From positions 7,667,917 to 7,731,916 of the forward strand of contig NC_026501.1 of NCBI RefSeq assembly GCF_000182925.2: a DNA stretch of 64,000 nt, written 5' to 3'. The number at the start of each line of letters is the position of its first letter. The stretch's first letter is position 1. The stretch comes from Neurospora crassa OR74A. Its lineage: Eukaryota; Ascomycota; Sordariomycetes; Sordariales; Sordariaceae. Below are positions 21,401 to 33,492 of the stretch, piece by piece. The position numbers were made by a program, and so were the translations under genes. The notes under the pieces are model-generated. The model was not told the origin of the DNA. It worked only from the letters and a program-made list of their open reading frames with translations, and made no database searches.

Positions 21401-22318
21401 AACTTTGGAAAGCTACAAGATAGATACTCACCAGGTGCGGATCAACTCCATACCTAAATCCTCTCTCGAGTGGCTAGACTGCAATCACTCCCGCTCCGAA
21501 AAAAAACCACGTAGTTACCTACGTAGCTTGTTGTTCCACCTGTCCTCCATCGATTCCTCTCCGAAAATCTATCATCGCCAAGCCCATAGTACCCATCCCT
21601 TGTCCCTTCACAAACCCATACAAGTTCCCCAATGTCCCAATGGCTCCAGTCTCTTTGTGCCTCAGCTTCCGTCGTCGTCTTTTCTTTGTTCGATCTTTGG
21701 AAGAAGCTAGCGGAACAAAGACCAACCACCCCCGCCGCTTGTCCTTGCAGTATTTGTTTGGAGCGGCTTTGTTCAGATCAGTATGTTTGGACTTTTCTTG
21801 TGGGACCCAGATCCGGGAAGTGCAGTTCGTAGTTTCGTAAAGCATACCTAGCAAGCAAAGGTCTGGACTTTGGCGCAACCTAAATCAACAACACGGGCGA
21901 TGAAACGGGCACGATCATGCTGTCTGCCAAGTCATACGCGAGCAATCGTGAAGTTTTGAACAGCATGATACACAGAGGCTGGTGGTTCAAAAATTTGACT
22001 AGGCCCTCACTCATCAGATGTGCCTAAAAATTCCCACAAGTCTCGAGAAACTCCCTACTCCAGCCCAAAAGCCCCCCAAGGGCGCAACTTTTCCAACCCA
22101 TCACTACCAAGTAGTCTTGATGCCTCCCTCCGAATAAATCCACATAAATCTTTCTTGAACATGACATGACACAGGGTATATGTATAATATATAACAAACA
22201 AAAGATTGATGACATTGCATGCCTCCTTTCCTTCTGATAAAACGGGGGAGAGGTATTAAACGACGTGAAGATGATGACTGCTATCTATTCAAGATGTGTC
22301 CGAACAAATACCATGCCG

Positions 22319-23642
22319 TCAAGGTCCATACGTCGGCCAGAGTGAAGGGACATCAGGAACAGGTGCATCCTCAGGGATGGGTCGTTTGATGTCGCCCGTC
22401 GCTGGCGAGCCCATCATGTTGGCGCCGCTCTTGTTGTCGGGGCTACTGCGGCCACCCCGAGCAGCAGCCGCAGCGGCCGCCTTCAACCTCCGACTCTGTT
22501 CCAGGGTAGCCGACCACAACGAACGAAGCTGCACGTCTTCGGCTACATCTTCCCGATAGAGCCGCAGGCGGGTCTCTCCGTCCGGGGCGTACTTTGGCCG
22601 ATGCAGGTTGGTGATTTCCTCCATGATGAACTTGAGGACGCCTTCGGGGCAGCGTGTGCGTGGGAGCAGGGCGTCCGGTGACCCTACGTACCGCCTGGTA
22701 ACATCGACCGCGCCCTCGCGCGAAAAGGCAATAACGTAGGACATCTTTTTGCCCCAGTTCTTATAGTACATGTGGGGCATATCCCAAGCCTCTTCGCAAC
22801 TGTCGACGTGAACCCATCGTTGTTGATGCTCAGAGTAAATTTCGGTCCACAGGTAGTCTTCCTGGCACCACACCCAGCGAGCTCGGATGTCAAGAGCTCG
22901 GCAAAGCATGGTGAAGACGTTGGCAAAGTCGCCAGCCCTTCCACGCTTTACTCGTAGTAATTGCCATGCCTCCGTATATCGTGGGAATCGTTCATATGCC
23001 CCACACGTGACGCACGCGTACAGCTCGACCCATGTCGCACTATGGGCTCTTTCCTCTGGTGTAGGCGCAACGTTACGGATTTTGTTGGTGGGCGACAAGC
23101 ATTCGGAACATGGAGGATTATTCACAAAGGTGAAGAATGATCGGCGAAACCACCTGTGTAGTCACGAGTTAGCTGGCGCAAGAAACAGACAAACATATCC
23201 ATCATGACATGGAAGCCAGACGGGAGACAGAAACGCACCTAAGCAGGGCCCTGACCATACACTCTTGATGACTCCATTCCGGTTTTGATCTTCCCAGGCT
23301 TGCGGCTTTCGCTTGGAAAAGTTCCACCTCCTCTTCTGCCTCCTGCGATAACCTATCGAGTGGGATTTGCTGTAACGCCTCGTCCAGGAGGCCGGGATTC
23401 TCGTAGTTTAGGGGTATATGCGACATTGCTATTAGGTATTTTTCGAAATTCTGGGCCTCCTTGTCGTCTTGCGCGGGCGGCTCGGGGACTACTGGTTGTG
23501 AAAGAAGATCGGGTATGACATGTAGGTCGAATTTCTGATCCCGGTTTGACATTTGCGCAAACCTATGCTGTAGATCGCGTGCCACGCTTTTCACATGGTC
23601 GTCTAATGGGTAACTCCCACCCCCTGAATTGTTTCCTGCCAT
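22319..23642 (-). CDS. png1: Png1 peptide:N-glycanase orthologue lacking catalytic Cys and His
   Basis: Two exons: 23642-23239 and 23153-22319, total 412 aa, starting at MAGNNSGGG. The splice joins ALLR to WFRRSFFTFVNNPPCSEC, the typical Png1 transglutaminase-core sequence. Zinc ligands are kept: C150/C153 and C182/C185. In active enzymes a Cys-His-Asp triad cuts N-glycans from misfolded glycoproteins in the cytosol. Here the Cys position (normally GRCGEWAN) reads KRGRAGDFANVF, giving Ala208. The His position (normally DHVW) reads QEDYLWTEIY, giving Tyr235. Asp252 in RWVHVDSCEE remains. Spacing matches the yeast triad, so the substitutions are at the aligned sites. The core then continues with NWGKKMSYVIAFS, VTRRYV and LYREDVAEDVQLR. 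The C-terminal tail (alanine run, Pro-rich) is not catalytic. The N. crassa orthologue is reported to be inactive yet required for normal polar growth; I expect the same role here. Confidence 0.95.
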
Positions 23643-26606
23643 GGTCACTGATAATATTCGGTCGCGGCTTCCGCTAGCCTGTGTCGCCTGTTTGATTTGG
23701 AAGCTCTTCGGCCGGTGTTGCTGGTCGTCTATCTCGCTGCTGCCAGTTTTGAGTTTTCGTTGTAAACGCCAGTCGAAGGTGATTCAATACTCTAGGGAGT
23801 AAGCGCTTGTCGGGATGGTCAGCATTCGCTTCGTCGCGTCTTGGCGCTCGAGGCTGACTATGAGGCGAATTGACATACAGCTATGAGTAGACCAGCGCGG
23901 ACGGTTGCCCTGTGGTTAACCCCCTGCTGGAATCCGCTGATGTGATGTCGGTGATCAAACTAGTAGAGACGATGTTGTTGAAGGTCCCAATGAAGGGTTT
24001 CGCGCAATTTGAAGAATTGGAATGGTGTCGCGCCTCGTCGCTAGGTGCTTGGAGACTCGAATGGCCGGCGTCGTAAGCAAGTGATGGCGAGAATGTTTGC
24101 TAAGAGAGGGAGGCATCGTATTAGCGCCATGTCGGCCAGCGAGGGGCGAAGCGATGTGGTTGTTGATGGATAGGCGAAACTAGCAAGGGAAGAATCGGTC
24201 GAGGAGGAATGAGCGGAATGGGCTGAGATGCCGTCGAGAAGATATAGTGTTCAGTTGGGACTCACAAGCTTCGGACGTCTACCTTGGCGCATCCACCTCG
24301 TAGGTACTGGCTGTCGGTAGGTAGGCCTGGTCTTGCTGCAACTGTCAGCTTGAAAGGTGCAGAGAAAATGCAGCGATCACCAAGTACCCGATGGAGGAGG
24401 CGCAGATTGAAAGACGCATGACAGATAACAGGAGATGATGTCGGGTATGAACCGGACCGAAGTGCAGGAGTGGTTTGGGGGTTTGGGCCTGCTCACTCAC
24501 CTCTATGGAACGATTACTGAGTGAGTGTACAGACTTGCACCGAGGCGAAAGAATGGAAGGTTGTAACTTCCTCTTCACAGAAAACACACACACCTCCGTC
24601 GCTGCGATTCGCGCCTCTAGGTGTGGCTGGGCTATACCTCCTACTTCTCAGCAGCAGTAGTGCCGGCCGCCCAAGTCTTGATGCAACGGAACGGAAGAAG
24701 TAAAGCAAGAAGAAGAGGATAGGTATGGGCAGGAGTAGGTAGGTATGGATGGTAGTAAGAAAAGTCCCTGGTGTCGTTCGCTACTTCTCCATGGTCGCAC
24801 TTACGGTCCCCTCAGCTGTCTTACGTGTCTCTGCCCTTTTTACTACAGAACTCGTCGCCCGTTCAATATGGATGAGACGGCAACTACCTACAAACTCAAA
24901 AGAGCCAGAGAGGGAAGAATGAGAGGTTCGGGGGGTACCTAGCCAAGGCGAGCCAGGTCAGAACGCGCGTATACTGACGTATTGGCCAATCAGAGCCGTA
25001 TATTTGCTGGTCGGTGCCCTCCCGTGAGTGGGGCCCTTCCGAAAACCATCCGCGACGACCCCCAGCAGGCGACAAACTGGACCTCGCTCTTCGCAGGTCA
25101 GGCTACAGGTACTCGCACATAGTCTCAGGCTGAAGTAACTTTGATTCAACGAGCCCTTTCCTGGCTGTGTCGACGTACCTCCCTAACAAGAACAACCTGG
25201 GCGACGAATGGTCTCTGGACCGGCCTAGAGTCGCGCTAGCCATGCAGGGAAGGATGACGAAGCTCAACACCGCTAACCGTCAAAGTTTGGTGATCACGAC
25301 CCGACGGCGGACGATATCTGTCTCTCTTGGGAACGTATACGTGCGTTAGATGGTTCGCAAAACATAGTCATGTGCTTCAACTTTTTTTTTTTCTCTTTCT
25401 TTTTTCTCTCTTTTTTTTTTTTTTCCGCAAACACATTGAATGATCGATCCCAAAGGTAGTCAGTCCAGTCTCAGACATCAGGCAAAAAAGAGAGACGACG
25501 ACGTGGGCGGTGATCATACATACCTAGTAATGCTGTGTACGCTACAAATCAATCCAGGCAGTCACAGTCCCTTTTTTTGCTTACGCTCTCGCCCGCCCGC
25601 TCAGCCTCATGTACCCAATTGCGCCCACCCCAAGGGGGATCCCCACTGCCACCTTTTTATCGCCTCAGGCCGTCCCATCTCTTTTACCGTCACAACGTTA
25701 CCTCTCGCTCGCCGCAGCTGGTGAACTTCCCTTTTCCCGAATCCAGACGCATTCATTGCGAATTGGGTCAAAACGTCACATACCCCCAAACTACTCACAG
25801 CGGACGTCCTTGTGTTCGGATGATACCTTTGAACTAGTCATCCTTTCTTCTTTGCTGCTCTCTTGAGTGTGTGTACCCAGGCCTGTACAGGCATGAGCAA
25901 CGGCGCGTCCCCATGGTGCTTACGCGGCGCCCCAGTCCCCGGGCCCTCTCCGCTGCAGTGTCCCCTCTCGAGTCTACACCACTAACTCCACTTTCAACGA
26001 CAACGTGATTGTTGACTGTTGAAAAGACTTTACAGATAGAGCTAACGGGAGCGTACGCAGCGAATGGTTCGTAATTGGAATAATTTACTTTACTAATGGT
26101 TGTTTAGACCTCATCGGAATTTTCGTACAGGTGCCCGCGACTTACATCGCGCATCATGCATCCCAAAGCGAGTGGTGAGACCGGTTGAGTGCATGGCGTA
26201 AGACAGGATAGGATAAATGTTTTGGCAAGATCTTGGTGGTCTTTGCATATACATGTGAAATTTTATAACAACCGTGCGACCCCAGGAGCATGGACAACCT
26301 CCAGATGTCGGCACCAATAAAACCTGGTGCTTCACCATCGGTCCCAGTGCTCGGTGTCTTCTTGATGCTCACCGGCCCAAGGTAGCATGGTGTATCAAGA
26401 CACAGGAATAGGGCTCATGTGTAAGCCTCAGTGTGATGATATCTTTGAAACCCAACTCTTGATCTACCCAGACAAAATGACATGCTCAGTTGCGATTACA
26501 TACGTGTAACTCCGATTTTGCGGTATATGCTAACCTCTACGGCCTTATTCGCCGACCAAGGCCCCTTCATATGTGACACCTCATGCCATATGCATGCTTC
26601 GTACAA
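23643..26606. other. Non-coding stretch upstream of png1
   Basis: No supported gene in 3 kb. It must hold the png1 promoter (minus) and the 3' end of utp4. Pyrimidine-rich tract at 25381-25424 (T runs with scattered C). Short frames at 24.3-25.9 kb overlap on both strands and show no family signal. Confidence 0.5.
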
Positions 26607-29308
26607 TTACCTCTCCCGCTCACCATTTGAAAAGTATCTCGGGGGTACTTCACAATCCCAGCTCGGCCTCTCCACAAGAGCAACCTCGAGCGGCGGGATC
26701 GGAATGCCCTCCGACGTTCCGTTGGATTCCTCCACCGTTTCGCCGTCAAGAGGTACGATGCCTAGAATGGGTCGGTATTGATACGTATGCCACCACTTGG
26801 CCTTCTGCTTCACTGAATCCTTCTTTTGCTCCTCTTTGCCCGCTTCGCCGTCGCGTAGGCGCTGGAGCTCGCCGCCCTCCATATCCTCGTCATAGTCGTC
26901 GTCCTCATCCTCGACTCCGCTGCTGGCAGCACCCCTCTGGTCATCGGCATCCGCCATCTCGACATCCACCCACTCGGTGGCGCCGTCCTGTCCGGCAACA
27001 GCCGCCCTAATCTTGTGGGGGGCAAGTGCGTTCTGGTGGTCCATCTTGCCGCCTGCGCCATTCTCTTTGCCATCCCTCTTCCGCTTTAGGCTGGATTTTT
27101 GCTTGGAAAGAGCGCTGGCATCTTGGCTATCCAGATCTTGAGAAAGATCCAACATGAAGAGAAAGGAGATACCGTAGATCCAGACTCGTGGGCCTTGCCA
27201 TACAACACCCTTGACCAGATCTCTCGTGACACGGAGTTGCTCCGGGAGCTTGGCATAGGTGTTCCGGCGAGACCAGTCTGCTAGAGAGCCGCGAAGAGGG
27301 TTGAAAATAAGAACTTGTTTTAATGTCGTGATGGCCAAGAGGGTGTAGTCTTCGCCCTCCTGGCGGGGAGTCTTGGAGAAGGACAGAACAACAGGAGCCG
27401 AATCAAGCTTGGGAATGAGGGCTGCGTTGGGGTTGCGTACCCAGCGCTCACTCGTAGCATCCTTTTGATCATCTTCCTCGTCATCTGATGAGTCGCTCGA
27501 GGAAGCGTCGTCAGCCTCGCCGTTTGTGCCTTTTGTCTCCTCTCCTGGGACGCGTAATACCCAGGTATCGATCCATCCGGCGATGTCAGCGACACTGAGC
27601 ATTTTGCTGTCAGGGGAGAAGACCATTTGTGTAACGTTTCGGTCGTAGGTACCAAGACCACCGAGGAGGATGTTTTTCGGGATTTGCCGGTGGAGGCGGC
27701 GCAGCTTGGAGGGAGCAGAAACGGCGTATCCGTCCTCGTTCACGGTGATTTCCGCCGCCATCACATTGCTGCCGCTCTCGACCCAGGACAGCCAACGCCT
27801 GTCGGGAGAGATCTCCACCTTCATAGCTCCGTGACCAGCGCTCGCAACCTCGACCTTCTTAATCTTGAGTTGTTGCGAATCGCTAATATCGAGCTGAAAC
27901 GCCTTGATATCGGTGGCAGTAGACGCAACAAGGAAGGTACCATCCTCGCTGATGGCGGCCGAGGTAATGTTGTGATCGCCCTTGACGTAGATCTGGGCAA
28001 TAAGTTTCCGTGTCTTGCGCAGGTCGGTGGTGGCGACAGCACCGTTCAAGAGATCGCGCGACGGGCTGGAGAGATGCCAGATGCGAACCTCGTTGTCCCA
28101 CCAGCTGACAACGAACCGTGCCTTGGATGCGCTCTTGACATTGACGGTCTGCGGAAGATGGGGGAGGGTACGGTGGAATTCCTTGCCTGCCGCACGGAGG
28201 GGCATGACAACGGGGCTGGCATCAGGGCCTGTAATAGGAAACTTGTTAGTATGAAACGAAAAGGGAAACAATGCGAGTAATGTGACTAACCTCCAGAAAC
28301 TACGACACTCATGCCCTTGCCCTCGAAAGAGGCCATGGTCTTGACGTCATGGCCATGATACCTTCTGTGGAAGGCCTTGGACCAGCGACCGGGTTGTCCA
28401 GCAACCGGCTCGTACAGGGCCGTCCGTCTGTCCATGCCACCAGACACAATCCTCCTGCCATCAGCACTGACAGCCAGGCACAAGACGTCCTGGGTATGGC
28501 TTTGTATCCTTTGGGCTTGGGTATAGGTCTTGCCGTCCCAAATGCACACCTGGCCAGTCGAGTCACCAGAGACTATGTCACCGTTCGGTAGGCACTTGAC
28601 GGACCAGACGATAATGTTCTTGGAGGCGGAGGAGTGGTCGGAGCCGAGGGTCATTTGCTGGAGAAGCGAGCCGTTTCGGATGTCGTAGGCGCAAATGGTG
28701 CTGTTGGAGCAGCCGACAATGACAACATTCCTGGACTGAAAGCAGATGCTAACCATCTTGACCTTCTTGGAAGGGGCCCTGATCAGGCTCTTCTGGAACT
28801 TGAGGTCACCATCTTCGATCGAGTACATGACGAGATTGCCGTCGACAGTGCCGGCGACGAGCTTTCTTGGGGCGTGGAGGTCGGAGGAAGGGGGCTGAAC
28901 GCCGAGGCACCAGATCTCGCCGTGCTGGCCGCTCGCGTGCTTCTTTGCGCGGGACTTTTCGAGGTCCCATTCGGTGATTGTGTTGGTGTAGCCGACACTG
29001 AACAGACGGGACTTGCCGTGGATGATCTTGCCGTCGGCCATTTCCTCGTCGGGGTCGGTAACCCAGACCAGGCCGTCGATACTCCGGTCATTGCCGCCGG
29101 GGATCAACAGCTCCTGGTGCCAAGAGCCATTGAGGGGGTTCCAGATCTCGATGTCGCCATTGGCGCGACCAACAGCGAGGCGCACCTGGATGTTCTTCTG
29201 GAGGTTCTTCTTGCCGGCCGGGACGGGCGGGAGAGCGGAGTGGGAAAAGGCGACGGCGTTGATGGCGGAAGCGGGATAGGGAACGAAGCGACACCTGTGA
29301 ATATCCAT
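26607..29308 (-). CDS. utp4: Utp4 (cirhin-like) WD40 protein of the small-subunit processome
   Basis: Nucleolar WD40 protein of the t-UTP/UTP-A subcomplex, needed for pre-18S rRNA processing. Two exons: 29308-28291 and 28228-26607, total 879 aa; the intron 28290-28229 has a GTTAGT donor, an ACTAAC branch site and a CAG acceptor. The N-terminus MDIHRCRFVPYPASAINAVA is typical. Repeated WD40 blades are visible: VGRANGDIEIWNPLNG, SVGYTNTITEWDLEK, AGTVDGNLVMYSIEDG, SGDSTGQVCIWDGKTY, SGGMDRRTALYEP, and in exon 2 SWWDNEVRIWHLS. Two acidic insertions (SSSDSSDDEEDDQK and GVEDEDDDYDEDMEGG) are common in nucleolar proteins. The C-terminal KWWHTYQYRPILGIVPL is a strong Utp4 signature. Divergent from npt1. 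Confidence 0.93.
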
Positions 29309-30460
29309 GATGGCTGCTGATGTTGTTGGGTCCTACTAGGTGGAAGAGAAGGAGGGGGGCCCGGGTGCGGGTGCGGGTGCGGGTATGGGTGGGCGTCGAG
29401 CCTCAGAGCGGCCAAGCTCAGTATCGTCCAAGAGAAGCCGGTCTCTGCTGGATATTTGAGCTCTTCTTTCCTCTTGGTATGTTGACGGCGGGGTCCTGCA
29501 CGCTCTGCGACTCGGATCTTCTGTTCTCTGAACTCGAAGTGAACTTTTTTTTTCTGCCGGTTTGTAACTTTTGCGCCAAGCAAGTCGGTGAACCATTAAG
29601 GTGTGGTCCGTGCACTTTGTGACCCCCCCTGGCCCCGGATCATTGTTGCTGTCAACGAGGGCGTGCAGTGAACGTGCCTGCCCAAAAAACACCAAACATC
29701 GCCCCGCCGAGACCCGATTGCCCCACCAATTTCTCTTGATTGTGTCATCTTCGCAGGCAGGAACGACGTCTCTGTTTGAAGCACTCAAACATCGATGCGG
29801 ATGCCAGGCATTGTCCCGTCGGACATCCTCCTGTAGTCTCCAGCTTGCAATAAGCGCCAGTGACTACTATTGCTCCAGGTTACCATGTGGAGGCGTCTTG
29901 GAGTAGATATCACAGGACTTCAGACGCTGATGATCACCAATACCTTCAAGTTACCATACAGACGCCCCGCGTGTTCTCCGACGGGTAAACAAACTAAGAG
30001 ACTCACTTCGAATGGTCCAAATTATATGATGACAAAGAACACGATCAGTGAACAATGATTTATTAACCAGCAACTCTGGCATTTCTGGCACGTAAAGGGC
30101 GAACCCAGAGCGCGCCGAGTGAGAATGCTCAGGATTTCAACTGAAGTCGAAACTGAAGTGCAAGAGGTTGGATTGGCAAAGGAAGCCCGCACTAACAAAA
30201 AGAGAACGGCTGATGTCTCCACTCTTACCCACTATTAACGGCATTCCTGAACTTCGATTCGTCAGCCCTCCTGGAGCAACTCAACCATCTCAAGCTCTTC
30301 TTGTGTCCGAGTCTTGAACTCTTCCTTCCTCTCTTAGTTTCTCTAGTCGTCATTTGGGGGAAAGAAGATTATCATATATCCCCTTCAAAAACGACATTAC
30401 GACTCATCCAATCCTACACGCTCCTCTCTTGCAGAGTTCTACCGCAAGGCCACCACAGCT
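29309..30460. promoter_or_regulatory. Divergent promoter region utp4 / npt1
   Basis: Head-to-head start codons at 29308 (minus) and 30461 (plus). No supported gene in 1.15 kb. A GGGTGCGGGTGCG run lies at about 29360-29385. TTGCAG at 30429-30434 just before the npt1 start could be the acceptor of a leader intron. Confidence 0.5.
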
Positions 30461-31956
30461 ATGGACTTCAACAGCTCTTTGCCTCACCCAGCGGGTGTTA
30501 TCTCGTTCCTCGACACCGATCTGTACAAGTTGACGATGCAATGCGCCGTTCTCAAATACTTCAAAGACGTACCCGTCACCTACTCGTTCACAAACCGCAC
30601 TCCCGAGAAGAAGTTGTCGCGCGAAGCCTTCGTCTGGCTCGAAGAACAGGTTATGAAGCTCGGGAATATCAGCCTATCCCCCGAGGAGCTCCAGTTCCTC
30701 AAGACTCACTGCCCTTACCTAACCGAAGAGTATCTTGATTACCTTTCCGAGTTCCGCCTTCGGCCGCGAGAGCAGGTCGCCGTTTCCTTCCGCCCTGATG
30801 GTGACTCAGATCTCGGTGATATCCACTATGATATTAAGGGCAATTGGGCCGAGACTATTCTCTACGAAATTCCGCTTCTCGCACTCACTTCGGAAGCCTA
30901 CTTCAAGTTCATGGACACGGACTGGGATTATGATGGCCAGGAAGAGAAGGCCTATGAGAAGGGCATGCGCCTGCTCGAGGCTGGTTGCGTGTTCTCGGAA
31001 TTCGGAACCCGCCGGCGCCGCGACTACCACACGCAAGCTTTGGTGTTTAGGGGTCTCACCAAGGCGGCCAAGGAAGCCGAGAAGAGAGGCCTAACCGGCA
31101 AGCTCTCCGGCACTAGCAATGTTCACCTTGCCATGCGCTTCAACATCCCACCCGTTGGCACCGTTGCGCACGAGTGGTTTATGGGTAACGCCGCCATCCT
31201 TGGAGATTACAAGTCCGCTACAGAGGAAGCCCTTTCCCGCTGGGTTGGATGCTACGGCCCTGGCGTCCTCGGCATTGCGCTCACAGATACCTTTGGAACC
31301 CCTGAATTCCTTAGGGCGTTTAGCAAGCCAATGTCGGCATCTGGAGAGCCCGTACCACAGCCAAGGGATCGCAAGATCAGCACGGCCGATGCCTTCATCT
31401 CGGCAGCGAAAGATTTCATCAAGGACCTCCATCCCGACAAGACCTATGCCCAAGTTTTCACGGGTGTCCGCCAGGATTCGGGAGACCCCAAGGAGTTTGT
31501 CAAGCTCATGCGCAAGTTCTATGATGAACAGGGCATCAAGGACAAAAAGGTTATTGTCTTTTCCGACTCGCTGGATATTGACAGGTGCTTGGAGTACAAG
31601 GAGGTTGCTGAAGCGGCCGGCTTCCAGCCAACTTTTGGTGTCGGTACCTACTTTACCAATGACTTTGTCCACAAGGCTACTGGCAAGAAATCCACGCCTC
31701 TGAATATTGTCATCAAGCTGAGCTCGGCTGCCGGAAATCCAGCAGTCAAGATCAGGTAAGAATCTGTCTTGGAGCCACTGCTCCTACCGCAATATGCGAC
31801 TAACAATTGCCTCCTAGTGACAACGTGGGAAAGAACACAGGCGATAAGGCGACGGTCGAGAAGGTCAAGCGAGAGCTCGGATACGTCGAAAAGGATTGGA
31901 GCGAGGGTGATGAGTCGGCAAGATGGGGTCACGATGGTGATGCTGCCACGGCATGA
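30461..31956 (+). CDS. npt1: Nicotinate phosphoribosyltransferase (Npt1)
   Basis: Salvage step of NAD synthesis: nicotinate plus PRPP (and ATP) to nicotinate mononucleotide. Two exons: 30461-31755 and 31818-31956; the intron 31756-31817 (GTAAGA...ACTAAC...TAG) splits a serine codon in [13 protein letters not shown]. Total 477 aa. The N-terminus [20 protein letters not shown] is family-typical. Other signatures: [33 protein letters not shown], then [16 protein letters not shown] with His237 as the likely phosphorylated histidine. Further on are [14 protein letters not shown] and [11 protein letters not shown]. The C-terminus is short and acidic. The start is the first ATG with the conserved N-terminus. 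Confidence 0.96.
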
Positions 31957-33492
31957 GTCTTGAGTTTTGGTCTTCAGGTTTTGGGAGGTTATACATGCAT
32001 GCGACTGCTTTTCTGCTCATTCTCCTGGCGGTTCCGACGGCAAATATCTTACCGGGCCACACAATGCATTGGATGCGGCTACCCTTGGGTAAAAGCTCAA
32101 GATCTTGAGTCCAAGACCTAGTGGTGATGATCCACGGATGTTCAGTTGACTTTGCGACCAACCCAGCTCAAAGGCTAGGTTGTGGAGAAACCCGCGAGCT
32201 GAATCTGTTTCTGATGGACGACAAAAGACTTGTCACGGGATAAAACTTCCAAACTCTGGGGCAGTCTTGTTCACCCCGGGTTGTTGATTATCATATCAAA
32301 TCCGGGAGAATGACAATGATCATTAGAAACCCACGCGGGGCACCCTGGGGGTCGATATCGGGTTTTATCCTCACTGAAGTCCGACGCAAAGCACTTGTCC
32401 AGACGACAGTGCAATGTATCACTCATGTGGGCGACTGTTACCGCATCCGCATACCTTATCTACAAGCCAAACGCCAGAGAATCTCAAACCTTTGATATCG
32501 GACTGGGACATATCAGCCTCCACCACAATGCTACATCAGACGCCTTTCAGGTGCAGCATGATGCAGTCCCCGCGTTCTCCTCATCCCATTCCATTTTCCA
32601 TCCACGCGAAAATACCGATTTCCTCTTCCACTACACGCAATCAGGCGCTAGAGCGATTCGCCGAGAAGCGGGGCTCCGAACCCGTTACTGTAGGGTTTCA
32701 TCGTCGCCCACCCCCACGTTATCAAGTCCGGCTGCCACCACGCCCGGATGTAATCTGCCTAATCCATCCTATCAAACAATGATACCAACATCTGCTACAA
32801 CCTGAGGCGTCCAACGACGGACACTTCCACTTATCAGATGTGCCATCCCGAAATGTACTCGTCCCAAGAACCCCCTGCTCTTCAGCCATGTTTCTCCCCG
32901 GGATGCAGATCCACGGGTATTGAACGGGACAGAGAGTAGCGCAACGGCAATGCTTCGCCGACCTTATTCGTCGGACGGATGAGCCGTTACGCCTGCAGCA
33001 GATAGATCTTCAGGTCGTGGGCAGCAGCAGCAGCATCCAGATAAGGATAAGAACCCCCGGGAATTGAACTAACCATGTTTTGTCTAGATGATGTATAACA
33101 TCAGGTCTTGTCAGTGCTCGAGTTGGTCTTACGTCTTTCGAACGACTCGGCTCGGGGAGATAACATCTAGAGATGGGGGATCTCTGTGCGTCATTGGAAC
33201 TACCTATTCGATATCAAGGTCGTGCTATACATACCGCATCACGAGTCCAGACACAGGTGCTATGATGCCGGCGAATGACCGGATGTAGTCGTTGTAGTGT
33301 AGTACGTCCAGGGACTGTTTTACCCTTTTGGGTAGGAAGGCGCGATGAACAATACACTGTCAATTTCAGTTCAGTTGCCATTAATATCTTCGTGGCTTCC
33401 CCAGAGAATGGACGGTTTAAAACAGCAAAAGTTTCAGCAACTGGTAGTTACTACCCAGCCAAACATCGGCCTGTTCACACCCTTCCAACAAT
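31957..33492. other. Intergenic: npt1 3' side and permease promoter
   Basis: No supported gene in 1.5 kb. GATAAGGATAAG at 33040-33051 is a tandem GATA-factor site about 440 bases before the permease start. The frames at 32.3-32.8 kb have no family signal. Confidence 0.5.
33040..33051 (+). promoter_or_regulatory. Tandem GATA-factor site upstream of the permease
   Basis: GATAAGGATAAG, two GATA cores six bases apart, 441 bases before the permease ATG. Paired GATA elements are what NIT-2/AreA-type nitrogen regulators prefer; binding here is inferred. Confidence 0.45.

Larger units (their letters stand above)
20899..22318. other. Convergent 3' region between the 1187-aa gene and png1
   Basis: No supported gene in 1.4 kb lying between two converging stop codons. 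Holds a strong hairpin (21241-21322) and a C10 run followed by A-rich sequence (21342-21400). Confidence 0.55.

Noticed and set aside
33056-33075. T-arm-like word (minus strand) suggesting a tRNA
   Set aside because: No matching acceptor stem, D-arm or anticodon arm could be folded around it.
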